Source of the DNA: Methanobacteriota archaeon
GTDB lineage: Archaea; Hydrothermarchaeota; Hydrothermarchaeia; Hydrothermarchaeales; BMS3B
Length of the DNA stretch: 36,111 nucleotides
Direction of reading: 5' to 3'
NCBI GenBank assembly: GCA_013152685.1
Contig: JAADFX010000010.1
Span: 1-36,111, forward strand
In this document: positions 22,767-32,016 of the stretch, piece by piece
Layout: the number at the start of each line of letters is the position of its first letter
How positions within the stretch are numbered: the stretch's first letter is position 1
Notes under the pieces: generated by a model
The model's input: the letters and a program-made list of their open reading frames with translations, nothing else
Database searches by the model: none
What the model was told of the DNA's origin: nothing
Program-made: the position numbers and the translations under genes

Positions 22767-23222
22767 ATGCTCAAGCAGAGGCTGAAAAATCTGTCGCACA
22801 TCCTGCCAATGAGTGTCACCTTCAAGCACTTCTTCAAGCCTCCGATTACCATCCAGTATCCGGAGCAGCGCGATGTGATGAAGCCGCGCTACCGCGCCAG
22901 GCAGCGCCTCGATGACAAGAAGTGCATAAGCTGTGGCAGCTGTGCCCGCGTGTGTCCAAACAAGACGATTCAGATGAAGGTGGTGGGCGTAGAGGAGAAG
23001 AAGGTCAAGGACAGGGTGATAAAGAGGGAGAAGAAGCACCCCGAGATATACCTGGGCAGGTGCATGTTCTGCGGGCTGTGCGTGGAGGTGTGCCCCACGG
23101 GAGCGCTGAGCTGGGACAACGAGCCCATAGAGCTGGCGGAATACACCAGGGAGGAGCTCTTCTACCCCTGGTGGAAGCTCGCGGGCTATGAGAGCGATCC
23201 GCGGGGTGGTGCCGGTGATTGA
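22767..23222 (+). CDS. nuoI: Complex I-like subunit I, two 4Fe-4S clusters
   Basis: This is a 151-residue ferredoxin-type subunit with CISCGSCARVCP and CMFCGLCVEVCP, each 4 Cys, giving clusters N6a and N6b. The ORF track starts at a GTG at 22758; the ATG at 22767 after GGTGGT is a better start (MLKQRLKNLSHI). It relays electrons from an input partner to NuoB. Since no NuoEFG is encoded here, the input may dock on this subunit directly, as ferredoxin or an FpoF-like protein is believed to do in archaeal enzymes. It overlaps nuoJ by 8 to 35 nt depending on the nuoJ start. Confidence 0.94.
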   Translation: MLKQRLKNLSHILPMSVTFKHFFKPPITIQYPEQRDVMKPRYRARQRLDDKKCISCGSCARVCPNKTIQMKVVGVEEKKVKDRVIKREKKHPEIYLGRCMFCGLCVEVCPTGALSWDNEPIELAEYTREELFYPWWKLAGYESDPRGGAGD

Positions 23223-23712
23223 CCTGCTGGTCTTCCTTGTAATCTCAGCCCTGGTCATCGCAGGCGCTGTGGGCGTGGTGATGGCAGAGCGCATCTTCCA
23301 CGCGGTGCTAGCCCTGGCGCTCTCGCTTCTCGGCGTCGCCGCCCTGTTCATCACCCTGGGTGCGGAGTTCCTGGCGGCGATTCAGGTGCTGGTGTATGCG
23401 GGCGGTGTGGTGGTGCTCTTCCTCTTTGCGACGATGCTCACGCGGAGCGACCTGCAGCTGCGCAGGCCCAAGGGTGATGAGCTCGCCCCGGTGGGCGCCG
23501 TGGTCTTTGCCATAATCGCCCTCTTCTACGTCGCGAGCTCCGGGTTTGTGTCGCTGGGGGAGCGCGGCAGTGTGGCTGGCAGCGTGGAGAACGTGGGTAA
23601 GCTGATATTCGACCTGGGAACCTACGCTGTGCCCTTTGAGCTCGTGGGCCTGCTGCTGCTCGCCGCAATGGTGGGAGCGATATTCCTGGCGAAAAAGGAG
23701 GAGGCAAGATGA
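23215..23712 (+). CDS. nuoJ: Complex I-like subunit J
   Basis: This is a membrane protein of 165 residues if started at the GTG at 23215 (M-IDLLVFLVIS), which follows GGTGGT; the track start, an ATG at 23188, would add nine hydrophilic residues. It has five helices, with FLAAIQVLVYAGGVVVLFLF as the signature third helix. The last helix is at 145-163. Unlike some archaeal operons, where J is split in two, this is a single full-length J. It overlaps nuoI at the start and nuoK by ATGA at the end. Confidence 0.92.
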   Translation: MIDLLVFLVISALVIAGAVGVVMAERIFHAVLALALSLLGVAALFITLGAEFLAAIQVLVYAGGVVVLFLFATMLTRSDLQLRRPKGDELAPVGAVVFAIIALFYVASSGFVSLGERGSVAGSVENVGKLIFDLGTYAVPFELVGLLLLAAMVGAIFLAKKEEAR

Positions 23713-24014
23713 GCGTTACAGTCTTCCACTACGTGTTCCTGGCGATGCTCCTGTTCTCCATAGGCGCCTACGGCTTGCTCTCAGCGCGCAACGCCGTGAG
23801 GATGCTCATGAGTATTGAGCTCATGCTCAATGCCGCCAACATAAACCTGGTGGCCTTCTCAAGCTATCTCGGAAGCCTCAACGGGCAGGCCTTTGCCGCC
23901 TTCACCATAGCCATAGCCGCCGCGGAGGCGGGCGTGGGGCTGGCGATCCTGCTTGCCCTCTACAGAAACTTCCGCACAGTGAACCTGCGCGAAATTAAGG
24001 AGCTGAGGTGGTGA
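23709..24014 (+). CDS. nuoK: Complex I-like subunit K
   Basis: This 101-residue, three-helix subunit is related to MrpC. The key membrane glutamates are present: SIELMLNAANINLVAFS (helix 2) and AAAEAGVGLAILLALYR (helix 3). It belongs to the membrane chain of proton-transfer residues. It overlaps nuoJ by ATGA and is followed by nuoL after 1 nt. Confidence 0.94.
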   Translation: MSVTVFHYVFLAMLLFSIGAYGLLSARNAVRMLMSIELMLNAANINLVAFSSYLGSLNGQAFAAFTIAIAAAEAGVGLAILLALYRNFRTVNLREIKELRW

Positions 24015-24015
24015 A

Positions 24016-25860
24016 ATGATAGAGTACGCCTGGGTAATTCCGGTGCTTCCAGTCATCTCCTTTCTGATTATTCTGCTCTTTGGAGGCCGCATGAAGGAGG
24101 GCGGCGGCCATGTTGCAGTTGCCTTCGTGGGCATGAGCATGCTCCTCTCCCTGCTCACCATAAGGGACGTCTTCCAGGTGGGCAGGTACGAGAGCGAGGG
24201 CATAGCCTGGCTGGGCATTGAGGCGCTGCGCTTTGGCGTGCTCGTCGACCCCCTGGCGGCGGTTATGCTCTTCGTGGTCAGCTTCGTGGGCTTCCTCATA
24301 GTGGTCTACTCCCTGGGCTACATGCACGGCGATCCGGGGGTGCAGCGCTACTACGCGGAGATAAGCCTCTTCATCGCCAGCATGCTCGCCCTTGTAATTG
24401 CCAACAACCTGGTCTTCCTCTTCATAAGCTGGGAGCTGGTGGGGCTGTGCTCTTACCTGCTCATCGGCTACTGGTACCGCAAGCCGAGTGCGGCGAGCGC
24501 CGCGAAGAAGGCCTTCCTGGTCACCCGCGTGGGCGACATCCTGCTCCTCGCCGGCATACTGGTGCTCTACGCCAACTTCGGCACCCTCAACATGAGTGAG
24601 CTCTTTGAGCTCGCCCCTGCGGCGGTGCCGGCGACCCTGACCCTGGCGTCCCTGCTCCTCTTCGGGGGCGCAGTGGGCAAAAGCGCCCAGTTCCCGCTGC
24701 ACGTGTGGCTTCCCGACGCCATGGAGGGCCCCACCACTGTGAGCGCCCTCATCCACGCCGCCACCATGGTCAAGGCGGGCGTCTACCTGGTTGCCAGAAC
24801 CTACCCACTGTTTACCCCCGAGTCCCTGTTCGTTGTGGCCTGGATAGGGGGCATCACGGCGCTTATTGCCGCGACCATGGCGGTGGTGATGACAGACCTC
24901 AAGCGGGTCATCGCCTACTCCACCGTCTCCCACCTGGGCTTCATGACTCTCGCCCTGGGTGTGGGCGGCTTTGCCGCGGGCATCTTCCACCTGCTCAACC
25001 ACTCCTTCTTCAAGGCGCTGCTCTTCCTTAGCGCGGGCGCGGTGATCCACGCGGTCCACTCCCAGGATATTCGCGACATGGGCGGACTCTGGCGCAGGAT
25101 GCCCATCACCGGCACGGCGTTCTTCATAGGCGCCTGGTCGCTCTCCGGCCTGCCGCCCTGGAGCGGCTTCTGGAGCAAGGACGAGATTCTTGCTTCGGTT
25201 TACGACTACAGCACCGCCCTCTTCGCCGTCGCCGCCCTGGCGGCGCTGCTCAGCGCGGTGTACATCTCCAGGCTGTTCTTCATAGTGTTCACCGGGAAGG
25301 AGAGCGAGGCGGTGAGGCATGCGCACGAGGCGCCCAGGGTTATGACGGTACCGCTCATAATCCTCTCCGTGGGTGCGCTGTTCTCGGGCTTTGTGACCTT
25401 CGCGGGCTTCGGCGAGTTTGTGCTGGGCTCACTGCCGGAGGAGATGGCCGAGAAGCTGGCCCACCACGAGACGAGCTCGCTGGTGGTGCTCCTCTCAATA
25501 GCCCTTGCAGTCGCGGGGATAGGCGTGACGGCTCTGACCTACTTCAAACCTGTGATCTCCGCCGAGCGCGTGCGCACCACCCTTAAACCCCTGCACTCCC
25601 TGCTGGTGCACAGGTACTACCTGGACCACCTCTACCTCTTCTTCGCCACCAGGGTGGTCAGGGACACCAGCACTGTTATCAACGCCGTAGATGCCTACTT
25701 CATAGACGGTGTGGTGAACGGCGTCGGCAGGGTTACCGCCAGGGCAGGTGAGCTCCTGCGCAGGATTCAGACGGGAGTTACCCAGGACTACGCCGCCTGG
25801 CTCCTGCTGGGCGCGAGCCTGCTGCTTATCCTGGCCCGCCTTACAGGAGGTGCTGCGTGA
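24016..25860 (+). CDS. nuoL: Complex I-like proton-pumping subunit L
   Basis: This 614-residue antiporter-like subunit is at the far end of the membrane arm. It shows FLFISWELVGLCSYLLIGYW with the pump Glu, VGKSAQFPLHVWLPDAMEGP with the pump Lys, and the long helical C-terminal extension of NuoL (residues after about 480), which includes a lateral-helix-like region and a final membrane helix. Full length suggests an intact pump. The ATG follows the nuoK stop by 1 nt; its TGA overlaps the nuoM ATG. Confidence 0.95.
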   Translation: MIEYAWVIPVLPVISFLIILLFGGRMKEGGGHVAVAFVGMSMLLSLLTIRDVFQVGRYESEGIAWLGIEALRFGVLVDPLAAVMLFVVSFVGFLIVVYSLGYMHGDPGVQRYYAEISLFIASMLALVIANNLVFLFISWELVGLCSYLLIGYWYRKPSAASAAKKAFLVTRVGDILLLAGILVLYANFGTLNMSELFELAPAAVPATLTLASLLLFGGAVGKSAQFPLHVWLPDAMEGPTTVSALIHAATMVKAGVYLVARTYPLFTPESLFVVAWIGGITALIAATMAVVMTDLKRVIAYSTVSHLGFMTLALGVGGFAAGIFHLLNHSFFKALLFLSAGAVIHAVHSQDIRDMGGLWRRMPITGTAFFIGAWSLSGLPPWSGFWSKDEILASVYDYSTALFAVAALAALLSAVYISRLFFIVFTGKESEAVRHAHEAPRVMTVPLIILSVGALFSGFVTFAGFGEFVLGSLPEEMAEKLAHHETSSLVVLLSIALAVAGIGVTALTYFKPVISAERVRTTLKPLHSLLVHRYYLDHLYLFFATRVVRDTSTVINAVDAYFIDGVVNGVGRVTARAGELLRRIQTGVTQDYAAWLLLGASLLLILARLTGGAA

Positions 25861-27314
25861 TGCTGGCATACCTGGTATTACTTCCGCTGCTGGGAGCTCT
25901 CGGGAGCTACCTGGGAGAGAGGTACGGCCTTGCAAGGGCGCGCTCAGTGGCCCTCGGCACGAGCCTCCTCACAGCCCTGCTTTCAGTGCTCGTGCTGCAG
26001 CGCTATCTCGGCGGTGCCGAGATGTTCCCAGAGCAGTCGCAGGTATGGATATCTGACTTCGGCATAGGCTTCATCCTGGGCGTGGATGCCATGAGCCTCT
26101 CGCTGGTGCTGCTCACCGCCCTCCTGTACGTCGTGGCAGTGCTCGCCTCCTGGAACATATCCACCAATCCCGGCAGGTACTTCGGTCTGCTTATGACCAT
26201 GGAGGCGGGTCTGATGGGCGTATTTCTCGCCCTCGACCTTTTCCTGTTCTACGTGTTCTGGGAGATTGTGCTCATCCCCGCCTTCTTCCTGATAAACGGC
26301 TGGGGAGGTGAGCGACGCAGCTACGCCGCCATGAAGGTGCTCATCTACACCCACCTGGGCAGCCTCTTCATGTTCATAGGCATAATAATGCTCTACCTCA
26401 AGGCGGGGAGCTTCTCCTTCTTTGCCATCTCCGACATGCTCTCAGCTGCGGACGCGGGCTTCAAGAGCCTGGTCTTCCTGCTCCTCTTCGTGGGCTTCGC
26501 CTTCAAGATCCCCCTGGTTCCCTTCCACACCTGGCTCCCCGACGCCTACACTGAGGCGCCCACCCCCGTCACCATCCTGCTGGCGGGGCTGCTCTCCAAG
26601 ATGGGCGCCTACGGTCTGCTCCGCCTGGGCGTCACCCTGCTGCCCGAGACCTTCCAGAGCTACGCCTACGCCATAGCCCTGCTCGCCCTGGTGAGCGTGT
26701 TCTACGCCGCCTTCACTGCCCTCGCCCAGAGGGACATAAAGCGCCTGGTGGCCTTCTCCAGTGTTTCCCACATGGGCTTCCTGGTGCTGGGTATTGCCAG
26801 CTTCGACTTCGTCGGCATAAGCGGTGCCATCTTCCAGATGGTGAGCCACGGCTTAATTGTGGCGCTGCTCTTCTTCCTCACCGGGATGCTCGTGGAGAAG
26901 GTGGGCTCCCGGGAGATACCGCGCCTCGGCGGTCTGATAACAAGGGCGCCCTTCCTGGGCTGGGTGCTGGTGTTCGCGTCCCTGGCCTCTCTGGGCTTAC
27001 CGGGGCTCAGCGGCTTTGTTGCCGAGCTCAGCATACTGCTGGGGCTCTTCAGCACCTACCCCTTCCTGGCCTACCTGGCGGTGCTATCCCTGCCCCTGAC
27101 GGCTGGCTACTACCTCTGGATGCTCCAGCGCAGCACCTTCGGTGCCACCAGTGAGCTGGTGGAGGGGGCGCGGGGTGATGTGCGCTGGCACGAGGCGGTA
27201 CCCGTGCTCCTCCTGGTGGTGCTCATAACGCTGCTCGGACTTTATCCTGCGCCCCTGATGGAGATGATAGGAAGCACTTCCAGAGAGATAGTGGCGCTGA
27301 TAGGAGGTATCTGA
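25860..27314 (+). CDS. nuoM: Complex I-like proton-pumping subunit M
   Basis: This is a 484-residue antiporter-like subunit with about 14 helices. Signatures are LFYVFWEIVLIPAFFLINGW (Glu) and FAFKIPLVPFHTWLPDAYTE (Lys), then LLAGLLSKMGAYGLLR with the central Lys. The ATG at 25860 overlaps the nuoL stop (TGATG) and is preceded by GGAGGTG; the track's GTG at 25857 is less likely. It is one of three pump modules with L and N. Confidence 0.95.
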   Translation: MLAYLVLLPLLGALGSYLGERYGLARARSVALGTSLLTALLSVLVLQRYLGGAEMFPEQSQVWISDFGIGFILGVDAMSLSLVLLTALLYVVAVLASWNISTNPGRYFGLLMTMEAGLMGVFLALDLFLFYVFWEIVLIPAFFLINGWGGERRSYAAMKVLIYTHLGSLFMFIGIIMLYLKAGSFSFFAISDMLSAADAGFKSLVFLLLFVGFAFKIPLVPFHTWLPDAYTEAPTPVTILLAGLLSKMGAYGLLRLGVTLLPETFQSYAYAIALLALVSVFYAAFTALAQRDIKRLVAFSSVSHMGFLVLGIASFDFVGISGAIFQMVSHGLIVALLFFLTGMLVEKVGSREIPRLGGLITRAPFLGWVLVFASLASLGLPGLSGFVAELSILLGLFSTYPFLAYLAVLSLPLTAGYYLWMLQRSTFGATSELVEGARGDVRWHEAVPVLLLVVLITLLGLYPAPLMEMIGSTSREIVALIGGI

Positions 27315-27315
27315 G

Positions 27316-28779
27316 ATGCTGGAGTTGCTGCTACCCGAGCTGGTAATCGCCATCTTCGCCCTGGCGGTGATCTTCATCGACATGACGCTGCGCGAGGATG
27401 ACAAGGAGTTTCTGGGCTACCTCAGCCTCTTAGGTCTCGTGGTGGCCCTCGCCCTGGTGCTGATGCAGGCTAAGTCGGCATACACCTCCCAGCTGCTGGA
27501 TGCGGGTGTGCTCTCGGACCTTATAAGGCTCGACCTCTTCGCCATCTTCTTCAAGCTGGTGTTCCTCCTGGTGGCGCTTCTGGTGGTGCTCGGCTCCCTG
27601 GACGCCACCAGGAAGGACAGGTACAAGGGTGAGTACTACTCGCTGATGCTCCTCTCCACCCTGGGCATGATGTTCGCCGCCATGGCGGTGGACCTGGTGC
27701 TGATTTTTGTGGCGGTGGAGCTCGCGAGCATCGCCACCTTCGCCCTTGCGGCGTACCGCAAGAACCGCCGCACCACAGAGGCGGCGATGAAGTACTTCGT
27801 GATAGGCGCCTTCTCCTCGGGTTTGATAGTCTTCGGAATGTCCCTGCTCTACGGCTTAAGCGGCAGCACCAACCTCTACGAGATAGCGACTGCCCTCCCC
27901 GGTGCGGGTGAGCTGTACTGGGTGATGGTGCTCGGGGTTGTGTTCCTCATCGCCGGCTTTGGCTACAAGGTGGCGGCGGTGCCCTTCCACATGTGGGCCC
28001 CGGACACCTACCACGGGGCTGCATCCCCGGTTAGCGCCTTCCTCGCGGCAGCCACCAAGAAGATGGCCTTCGTCGCCCTGCTGCGCATCTTTGTGGTGGG
28101 CCTCTCGACGCCCGCCCTGCTCCAGGACTGGGCGCTGCTCTTCGGCGTGCTCGCCGCGGTAACCATGACGCTGGGCAATGTGGTTGCCCTGGCGCAGAGG
28201 AACATAAAGCGCATGCTCGCCTACTCCAGCATAGGCCAGGCGGGGTATGTGCTCATAATATTCGCCCTCCTCGCCTCGGAGGCAGACGTCAGCCTGAGCG
28301 TGGGTGCAGGCCTGCTCCACATCCTGACCCATGCCATAATGAAGGGCGGCGCCTTCCTTGCGGTGGCTGCGGCCAGCTACTACGCCATAGGCTCCGAGCT
28401 TGAGGACTTCTCCAACCTGGGCAGGCGCCTCCCGCTGACGGCGCTGGCGATGACCATCTTCCTCCTCTCCCTGGCGGGGATACCCTTCTTCGCAGGCTTT
28501 GTTAGCAAGTTCATGATCCTCACCGCCAGCGTGGCCGCGGGCGGCTTCTACCTCTTCCTGGGCATCCTCCTGGTAATCAACAGCGTGGTCTCCCTCTACT
28601 ACTACGCCCGGGTGATACGCTACATGTACTTCTCCGACAGGGAGGTGAAGCGCGAACGCGAGCCCAGGCTCCTGGCGGCAGCCCTGCTGATAGCCGCCTT
28701 CTTGGTGGTCTACATAGGCGTATTCCCCGACGCCTTCGTCTCCCTCTCCCTCAGCGCCGCCAGCAGCCTGTTCTCCTAG
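27316..28779 (+). CDS. nuoN: Complex I-like proton-pumping subunit N
   Basis: This is a 487-residue antiporter-like subunit. FVAVELASIATFALAAY holds the pump Glu, FGYKVAAVPFHMWAPDTYHG the Lys, and SAFLAAATKKMAFVALL the central Lys pair. The C-terminus LSAASSLFS is short. It is the last gene of the operon; its final 4 nt overlap the end of the convergent DNA polymerase gene, leaving no room for a separate terminator. Together with A, B, CD and H-M it completes the membrane arm and connecting module of the complex, without the NADH-oxidising EFG part. Confidence 0.95.
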   Translation: MLELLLPELVIAIFALAVIFIDMTLREDDKEFLGYLSLLGLVVALALVLMQAKSAYTSQLLDAGVLSDLIRLDLFAIFFKLVFLLVALLVVLGSLDATRKDRYKGEYYSLMLLSTLGMMFAAMAVDLVLIFVAVELASIATFALAAYRKNRRTTEAAMKYFVIGAFSSGLIVFGMSLLYGLSGSTNLYEIATALPGAGELYWVMVLGVVFLIAGFGYKVAAVPFHMWAPDTYHGAASPVSAFLAAATKKMAFVALLRIFVVGLSTPALLQDWALLFGVLAAVTMTLGNVVALAQRNIKRMLAYSSIGQAGYVLIIFALLASEADVSLSVGAGLLHILTHAIMKGGAFLAVAAASYYAIGSELEDFSNLGRRLPLTALAMTIFLLSLAGIPFFAGFVSKFMILTASVAAGGFYLFLGILLVINSVVSLYYYARVIRYMYFSDREVKREREPRLLAAALLIAAFLVVYIGVFPDAFVSLSLSAASSLFS

Positions 28780-31154
28780 AACCACCTGCTCAGGCTGGTC
28801 TGGGTGATGCCCTCTTTCAGGTAGTCCCGGGTGTAGCCTATCGCCTCGAAGATGCGCTGTATCGCGGGCAGGATCTGATTGTCTATGTAGTACTCCGGGT
28901 CGTAGTCCTCCAGCCTTGCGAACTCCACCGGAGTGGCGCGCTGTGATATCCCCTTTGTGCCCTTGGTTATTATGTAACCTATAATCATCCCGGGCGCCAC
29001 CTCCCTGCCGCGCTCCTTGAGCTTCTGCGCCGCCACCACGTGTGGTTCAAGGCTCTTGTAGCTCTTTATCCGCTTTGTGAGCTGGGTGTAGATGGTTATG
29101 TCCTCCAGGCTAACGCGGCGCTGGCGTATTCGCTCAATCACATCGCGCACCAGCCTGGCGGCCTTCTCGGGGTCAGCCTCCTCCAGCAGGATGCGGAGCA
29201 CCTCCTTCTGGGTCTCTCTCGCTATGGGCGCCCAGTCGCGGCGCACAAACTCGAGGCCCTTGACCACCATCTTCCCGTCCTCGCTGAGCAGCGCATACCT
29301 CTTCTTTGTGACGAAGAGCCCCCTCCTGTAGAAGCCCTCAAACTCCAGCTCAATTATGCCAGGCATGCTCTCGTTGACCTTCTGGAGGAACTTCTGCGCG
29401 AGCTCGCGCTTCTCGGGCGGTATAACGACGAAGAGCGAGTCGGTGTCGCCGTACACCACCTCCAGCTTGAACTCCTCCTCGGCGATGCGCATGACCTGCT
29501 TGATGTACATTCTCGCAAAGGCTGCCACGCTCTCGGCGCACTCGCGGCGGTACCACCTGGCGCGGGGGTAGCCCATGTAGCCGTAGAAGGAGTTGGCCAG
29601 AATCTTGAGCGCCTTCTCGGCGAAGCTCAGGGTTCTCCTCCTGTCCCCCTCGCTCCTCTTCAGCTCCCGCTTTATCTCTGCTCTCCTCCGGATAAGCTCC
29701 TTCAGAATCGCCGGGATGAAGCCCTCCCTCTCCAGGGAGAAGCAGTACTCAAGCTCCGGAGCGCGGTTCTCCTCGCAGTTGCCCACAATCAGCGTGCTCG
29801 GGTCTATGTTGTGGCTCACTATTATGCTTGGATACAGGCTGCGGAAGTCGAACACGGCTATGTGCTCCACCAGCCCGCGCTTCGGCTCCCGCACGTAGCC
29901 CCCGGCGTAGGTGGCCCTCGCTCTGGCGGCGTACTCCTCTCCGGCGGGGTGGTTGGGAATCAGCTCCCCGCGCGGTGTGGCGTAGCGCATGAGCAGCCAC
30001 TCCACCAGCTGCCCGGAGGTCATCCTGGCCACGTCGTTGAGGCTCTGCCCCACTATCGTGGAAAGCTCGCAGTAGAGAGGCAGGAACTTCTCCGCCAGCG
30101 CCAGGGTTACGCGCGCATCCTCCAGCGCATACCTTGCAAGAAGGGCGCGCTTCTCCCCGCCTTCATCCCAGTAGGTGAAGAGCCTCTCCCCGTCCAGCTT
30201 CTCCTTCTTTATGCCCAGGAGCTCCTCCACCACGCTCTCCAGCACGTAGCTGTTGAGCTTCACGTGCCGCCTCACGATGGGGTAGAGGTCCACGTGGGCT
30301 CTCCCCCTGATTCTCGCCTCGGGTAGCGCGCCCCGCCTGCTCACCTCCAGCTCCGCGTCCAGCCGTCCCAGGGGCAGGGAGATGCCCAGCTTCTTCAGCC
30401 TGTCGCGGATGTAGGGGAAGTCGAAGCTGTCGGTGTTGTAGCCCACGATAACATCGTAGTCGCCCTCTTTAATGAGCTCCGCAAACCTGAGCAGCATCTC
30501 CTTCTCGTCCTGCAGCACCTCCACCTGCTCGAGGCCCTGGACCTCCCTCCAGGTGAGCACCTTCTCCACGCCGTCGCTGGTGGCGACGCTTATCATTATT
30601 ATCTCATCCTTGCTGCTGCGAGGCGCCCCCTTGGGGTTGTACACCTCTATGTCCACCGCCGCCACCCTGAGCTCCGGGGGCTCCTCCTCCAGCTGCTCCA
30701 CACCGCGGAGCAGTGCTCTTCCGTCCCTCTCCTCCACCTCCAGGCGCAGCCAGGTGAGGGGCTTTATTCCGCGGTCTATCAGGTAGCGCCTCACAAAGAG
30801 GATGTCGTGCTCCAGTATCAGGTCCACGCCCTCCACCCGGCGTATCCGCTCCCTTATCCTGGGCACATCCTGGGGGTGGCTAACAGTAATGCGCAGCGCC
30901 ACCCTGGGCGTGCCGAAGAGCCTCTTCTCCTCTATCTCCACCTTCTGAATTGCCTCCGCCGCCCCGGAGGCGAGTATCCTCTCCTTAACCCTCTCCGGCT
31001 CATCCCCGGGAAGCGCGTAGAAGTAGGGCGAGAAGGAGTCGTCGTAAACAACGAAGCTCCCCTCCTCCCCCCTGAGGAAGAGGCGGATGAGCGCGCGGCC
31101 TTCCACAGTCTCGTAGTCGGCGTCTATCAGGAAGCCCTTCAGGATACGGGGCAT
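28776..31154 (-). CDS. polB: Family B DNA polymerase with proofreading domain
   Basis: This is a 792-residue replicative-type polymerase. The exonuclease motifs are AAVDIEVYN (Exo I), YNTDSFDFPYIR (Exo II) and YALEDARVTLA (Exo III). The polymerase motifs are DFRSLYPSIIVSHN (A), KILANSFYGYMGY (B) and VYGDTDSLFV (C), all intact. The C-terminus reads TQTSLSRWF, fitting a PCNA-interacting (PIP) motif Q-x-x-L-x-x-aromatic-aromatic. No intein is seen, although archaeal PolB motifs are frequent insertion sites. The start is the ATG at 31154, about 28 nt after a TATA box. The 3' end overlaps nuoN by 4 nt in convergent orientation. Confidence 0.96.
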   Translation of the reverse strand: MPRILKGFLIDADYETVEGRALIRLFLRGEEGSFVVYDDSFSPYFYALPGDEPERVKERILASGAAEAIQKVEIEEKRLFGTPRVALRITVSHPQDVPRIRERIRRVEGVDLILEHDILFVRRYLIDRGIKPLTWLRLEVEERDGRALLRGVEQLEEEPPELRVAAVDIEVYNPKGAPRSSKDEIIMISVATSDGVEKVLTWREVQGLEQVEVLQDEKEMLLRFAELIKEGDYDVIVGYNTDSFDFPYIRDRLKKLGISLPLGRLDAELEVSRRGALPEARIRGRAHVDLYPIVRRHVKLNSYVLESVVEELLGIKKEKLDGERLFTYWDEGGEKRALLARYALEDARVTLALAEKFLPLYCELSTIVGQSLNDVARMTSGQLVEWLLMRYATPRGELIPNHPAGEEYAARARATYAGGYVREPKRGLVEHIAVFDFRSLYPSIIVSHNIDPSTLIVGNCEENRAPELEYCFSLEREGFIPAILKELIRRRAEIKRELKRSEGDRRRTLSFAEKALKILANSFYGYMGYPRARWYRRECAESVAAFARMYIKQVMRIAEEEFKLEVVYGDTDSLFVVIPPEKRELAQKFLQKVNESMPGIIELEFEGFYRRGLFVTKKRYALLSEDGKMVVKGLEFVRRDWAPIARETQKEVLRILLEEADPEKAARLVRDVIERIRQRRVSLEDITIYTQLTKRIKSYKSLEPHVVAAQKLKERGREVAPGMIIGYIITKGTKGISQRATPVEFARLEDYDPEYYIDNQILPAIQRIFEAIGYTRDYLKEGITQTSLSRWF

Positions 31155-31176
31155 AGAATAACTATGGCAGTGCAGG

Positions 31177-31186
31177 TATAAAAAAA
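31177..31186 (-). promoter_or_regulatory. TATA box of polB
   Basis: TTTTTTTATA on the minus strand, about 28 nt upstream of the ATG at 31154, predicts a leaderless transcript. It lies in the 48-nt gap between the Alba and polB genes. Confidence 0.5.
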
Positions 31187-31202
31187 GTGGGGGAGGCCCC
31201 TT

Positions 31203-31472
31203 TCACTTGGCCAGGGTTATCTCCATGCTGGACACGTTGATGGTACTCCCGTCCTCCCTGGTTATAGTCTCTGTTCCAATCTCTATGTTCTTCACCTTGA
31301 CCTCGGGCATGAAGCGGTTTCTGACTATCTCTGCGGTGTCCACCGCCCTGGAGATTGCCTGGCCCCTCGCCTTGATTGTAACCTCATTTGCGGTGTTCAG
31401 CTGGGTGGTCACAGCCAGAACGTAGTTCATCACGGGCTTGTTGCCGATATAAACGACGTTGTCCTCGCTCAT
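31203..31472 (-). CDS. albA: Chromatin/RNA-binding protein Alba
   Basis: This encodes 89 residues from the ATG at 31472, which is preceded by GGAGGAGG; the track start at 31496 adds eight residues ahead of that site and is unlikely. [16 protein letters not shown] contains the DNA-contacting Lys of Alba, and [22 protein letters not shown] is the helix-rich signature. Alba dimers coat archaeal DNA and bind RNA. A TATA-like ATTTAAAT (31508-31515) with a 13-nt leader and a very strong ribosome site suggests abundant expression. It is upstream of polB on the same strand, but polB has its own promoter. Confidence 0.95.
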   Translation of the reverse strand: MSEDNVVYIGNKPVMNYVLAVTTQLNTANEVTIKARGQAISRAVDTAEIVRNRFMPEVKVKNIEIGTETITREDGSTINVSSMEITLAK

Positions 31473-31507
31473 GCTATCTACCTCCTCCTTACACATAGGA
31501 GCGGGAG

Positions 31508-31515
31508 ATTTAAAT
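31508..31515 (-). promoter_or_regulatory. TATA box of albA
   Basis: ATTTAAAT is self-complementary and is placed to start transcription near 31485, just before the GGAGGAGG ribosome site. Confidence 0.5.
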
Positions 31516-31524
31516 AGATTTCGA

Positions 31525-32007
31525 CTATCCCCGCCTTCTCTCCTCGTAGCTCCTCAGCGCACCCCGGGCGTACTGCAGGAACGCGTCCCTGGGCACGTAG
31601 CCCATCACCCGCTCTATCACCTGGCCGTTCTCGTCGGTGAAGATAATCGCCGGCGGGTACTGCACCCCGTACTTCGGCGGAACCTCCTTGTCCCTGTCTA
31701 TGTTTATGGCCACCAGCACGAAGCGCTCCGTGAGCAGGGAGTTCACCTCGGGGTCGGGGTAGACCTCATCGTGGAGGCGCTTGCAGAACTTGCACCAGGT
31801 GGCCCAGAAGTAAAGAACCACCGGCTTCTGCTCCTGCCTGGCCTTCTCCAGCCCCGCCTCGTAGGAGTTGAGCCAGACCAGGTTTCCCACGTAGGTGTAG
31901 TTCTTGTCGCTCACCACGGGGGTGGTCTTGGCTGAGAGCACTGCGAAAGCCACAATTGCAAGCAGCGCGGCGAGGGTTATCAGGGTCTTGGGGTTTTTTG
32001 TGTCCAT
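31525..32007 (-). CDS. Membrane-anchored thioredoxin-fold protein (WCKFC)
   Basis: This 160-residue protein has one N-terminal membrane helix (about 9-25, [17 protein letters not shown]) and an external thioredoxin-like domain of the DsbD-C/thioredoxin_7 type. The active site is [13 protein letters not shown], and a cis-Pro region is YPPAIIFT. It should act in thiol-disulfide exchange or reduction outside the membrane. It is the last gene of a four-gene operon, 9 nt after the PCYCGC gene, which suggests that the Cys-rich PCYCGC protein could be its substrate or partner. Confidence 0.88.
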   Translation of the reverse strand: MDTKNPKTLITLAALLAIVAFAVLSAKTTPVVSDKNYTYVGNLVWLNSYEAGLEKARQEQKPVVLYFWATWCKFCKRLHDEVYPDPEVNSLLTERFVLVAINIDRDKEVPPKYGVQYPPAIIFTDENGQVIERVMGYVPRDAFLQYARGALRSYEERRRG

Positions 32008-32016
32008 CCATCCACC

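Noticed and set aside
23995-25326. 443-residue minus-strand ORF opposite nuoL
   Set aside because: It is a GC-rich third-position shadow, rich in Glu, His and Gly, whereas nuoL in the other strand has intact pump motifs.
29040-30326. 428-residue plus-strand ORF opposite polB
   Set aside because: It is the shadow of the polymerase gene, which has all catalytic motifs in the opposite strand.
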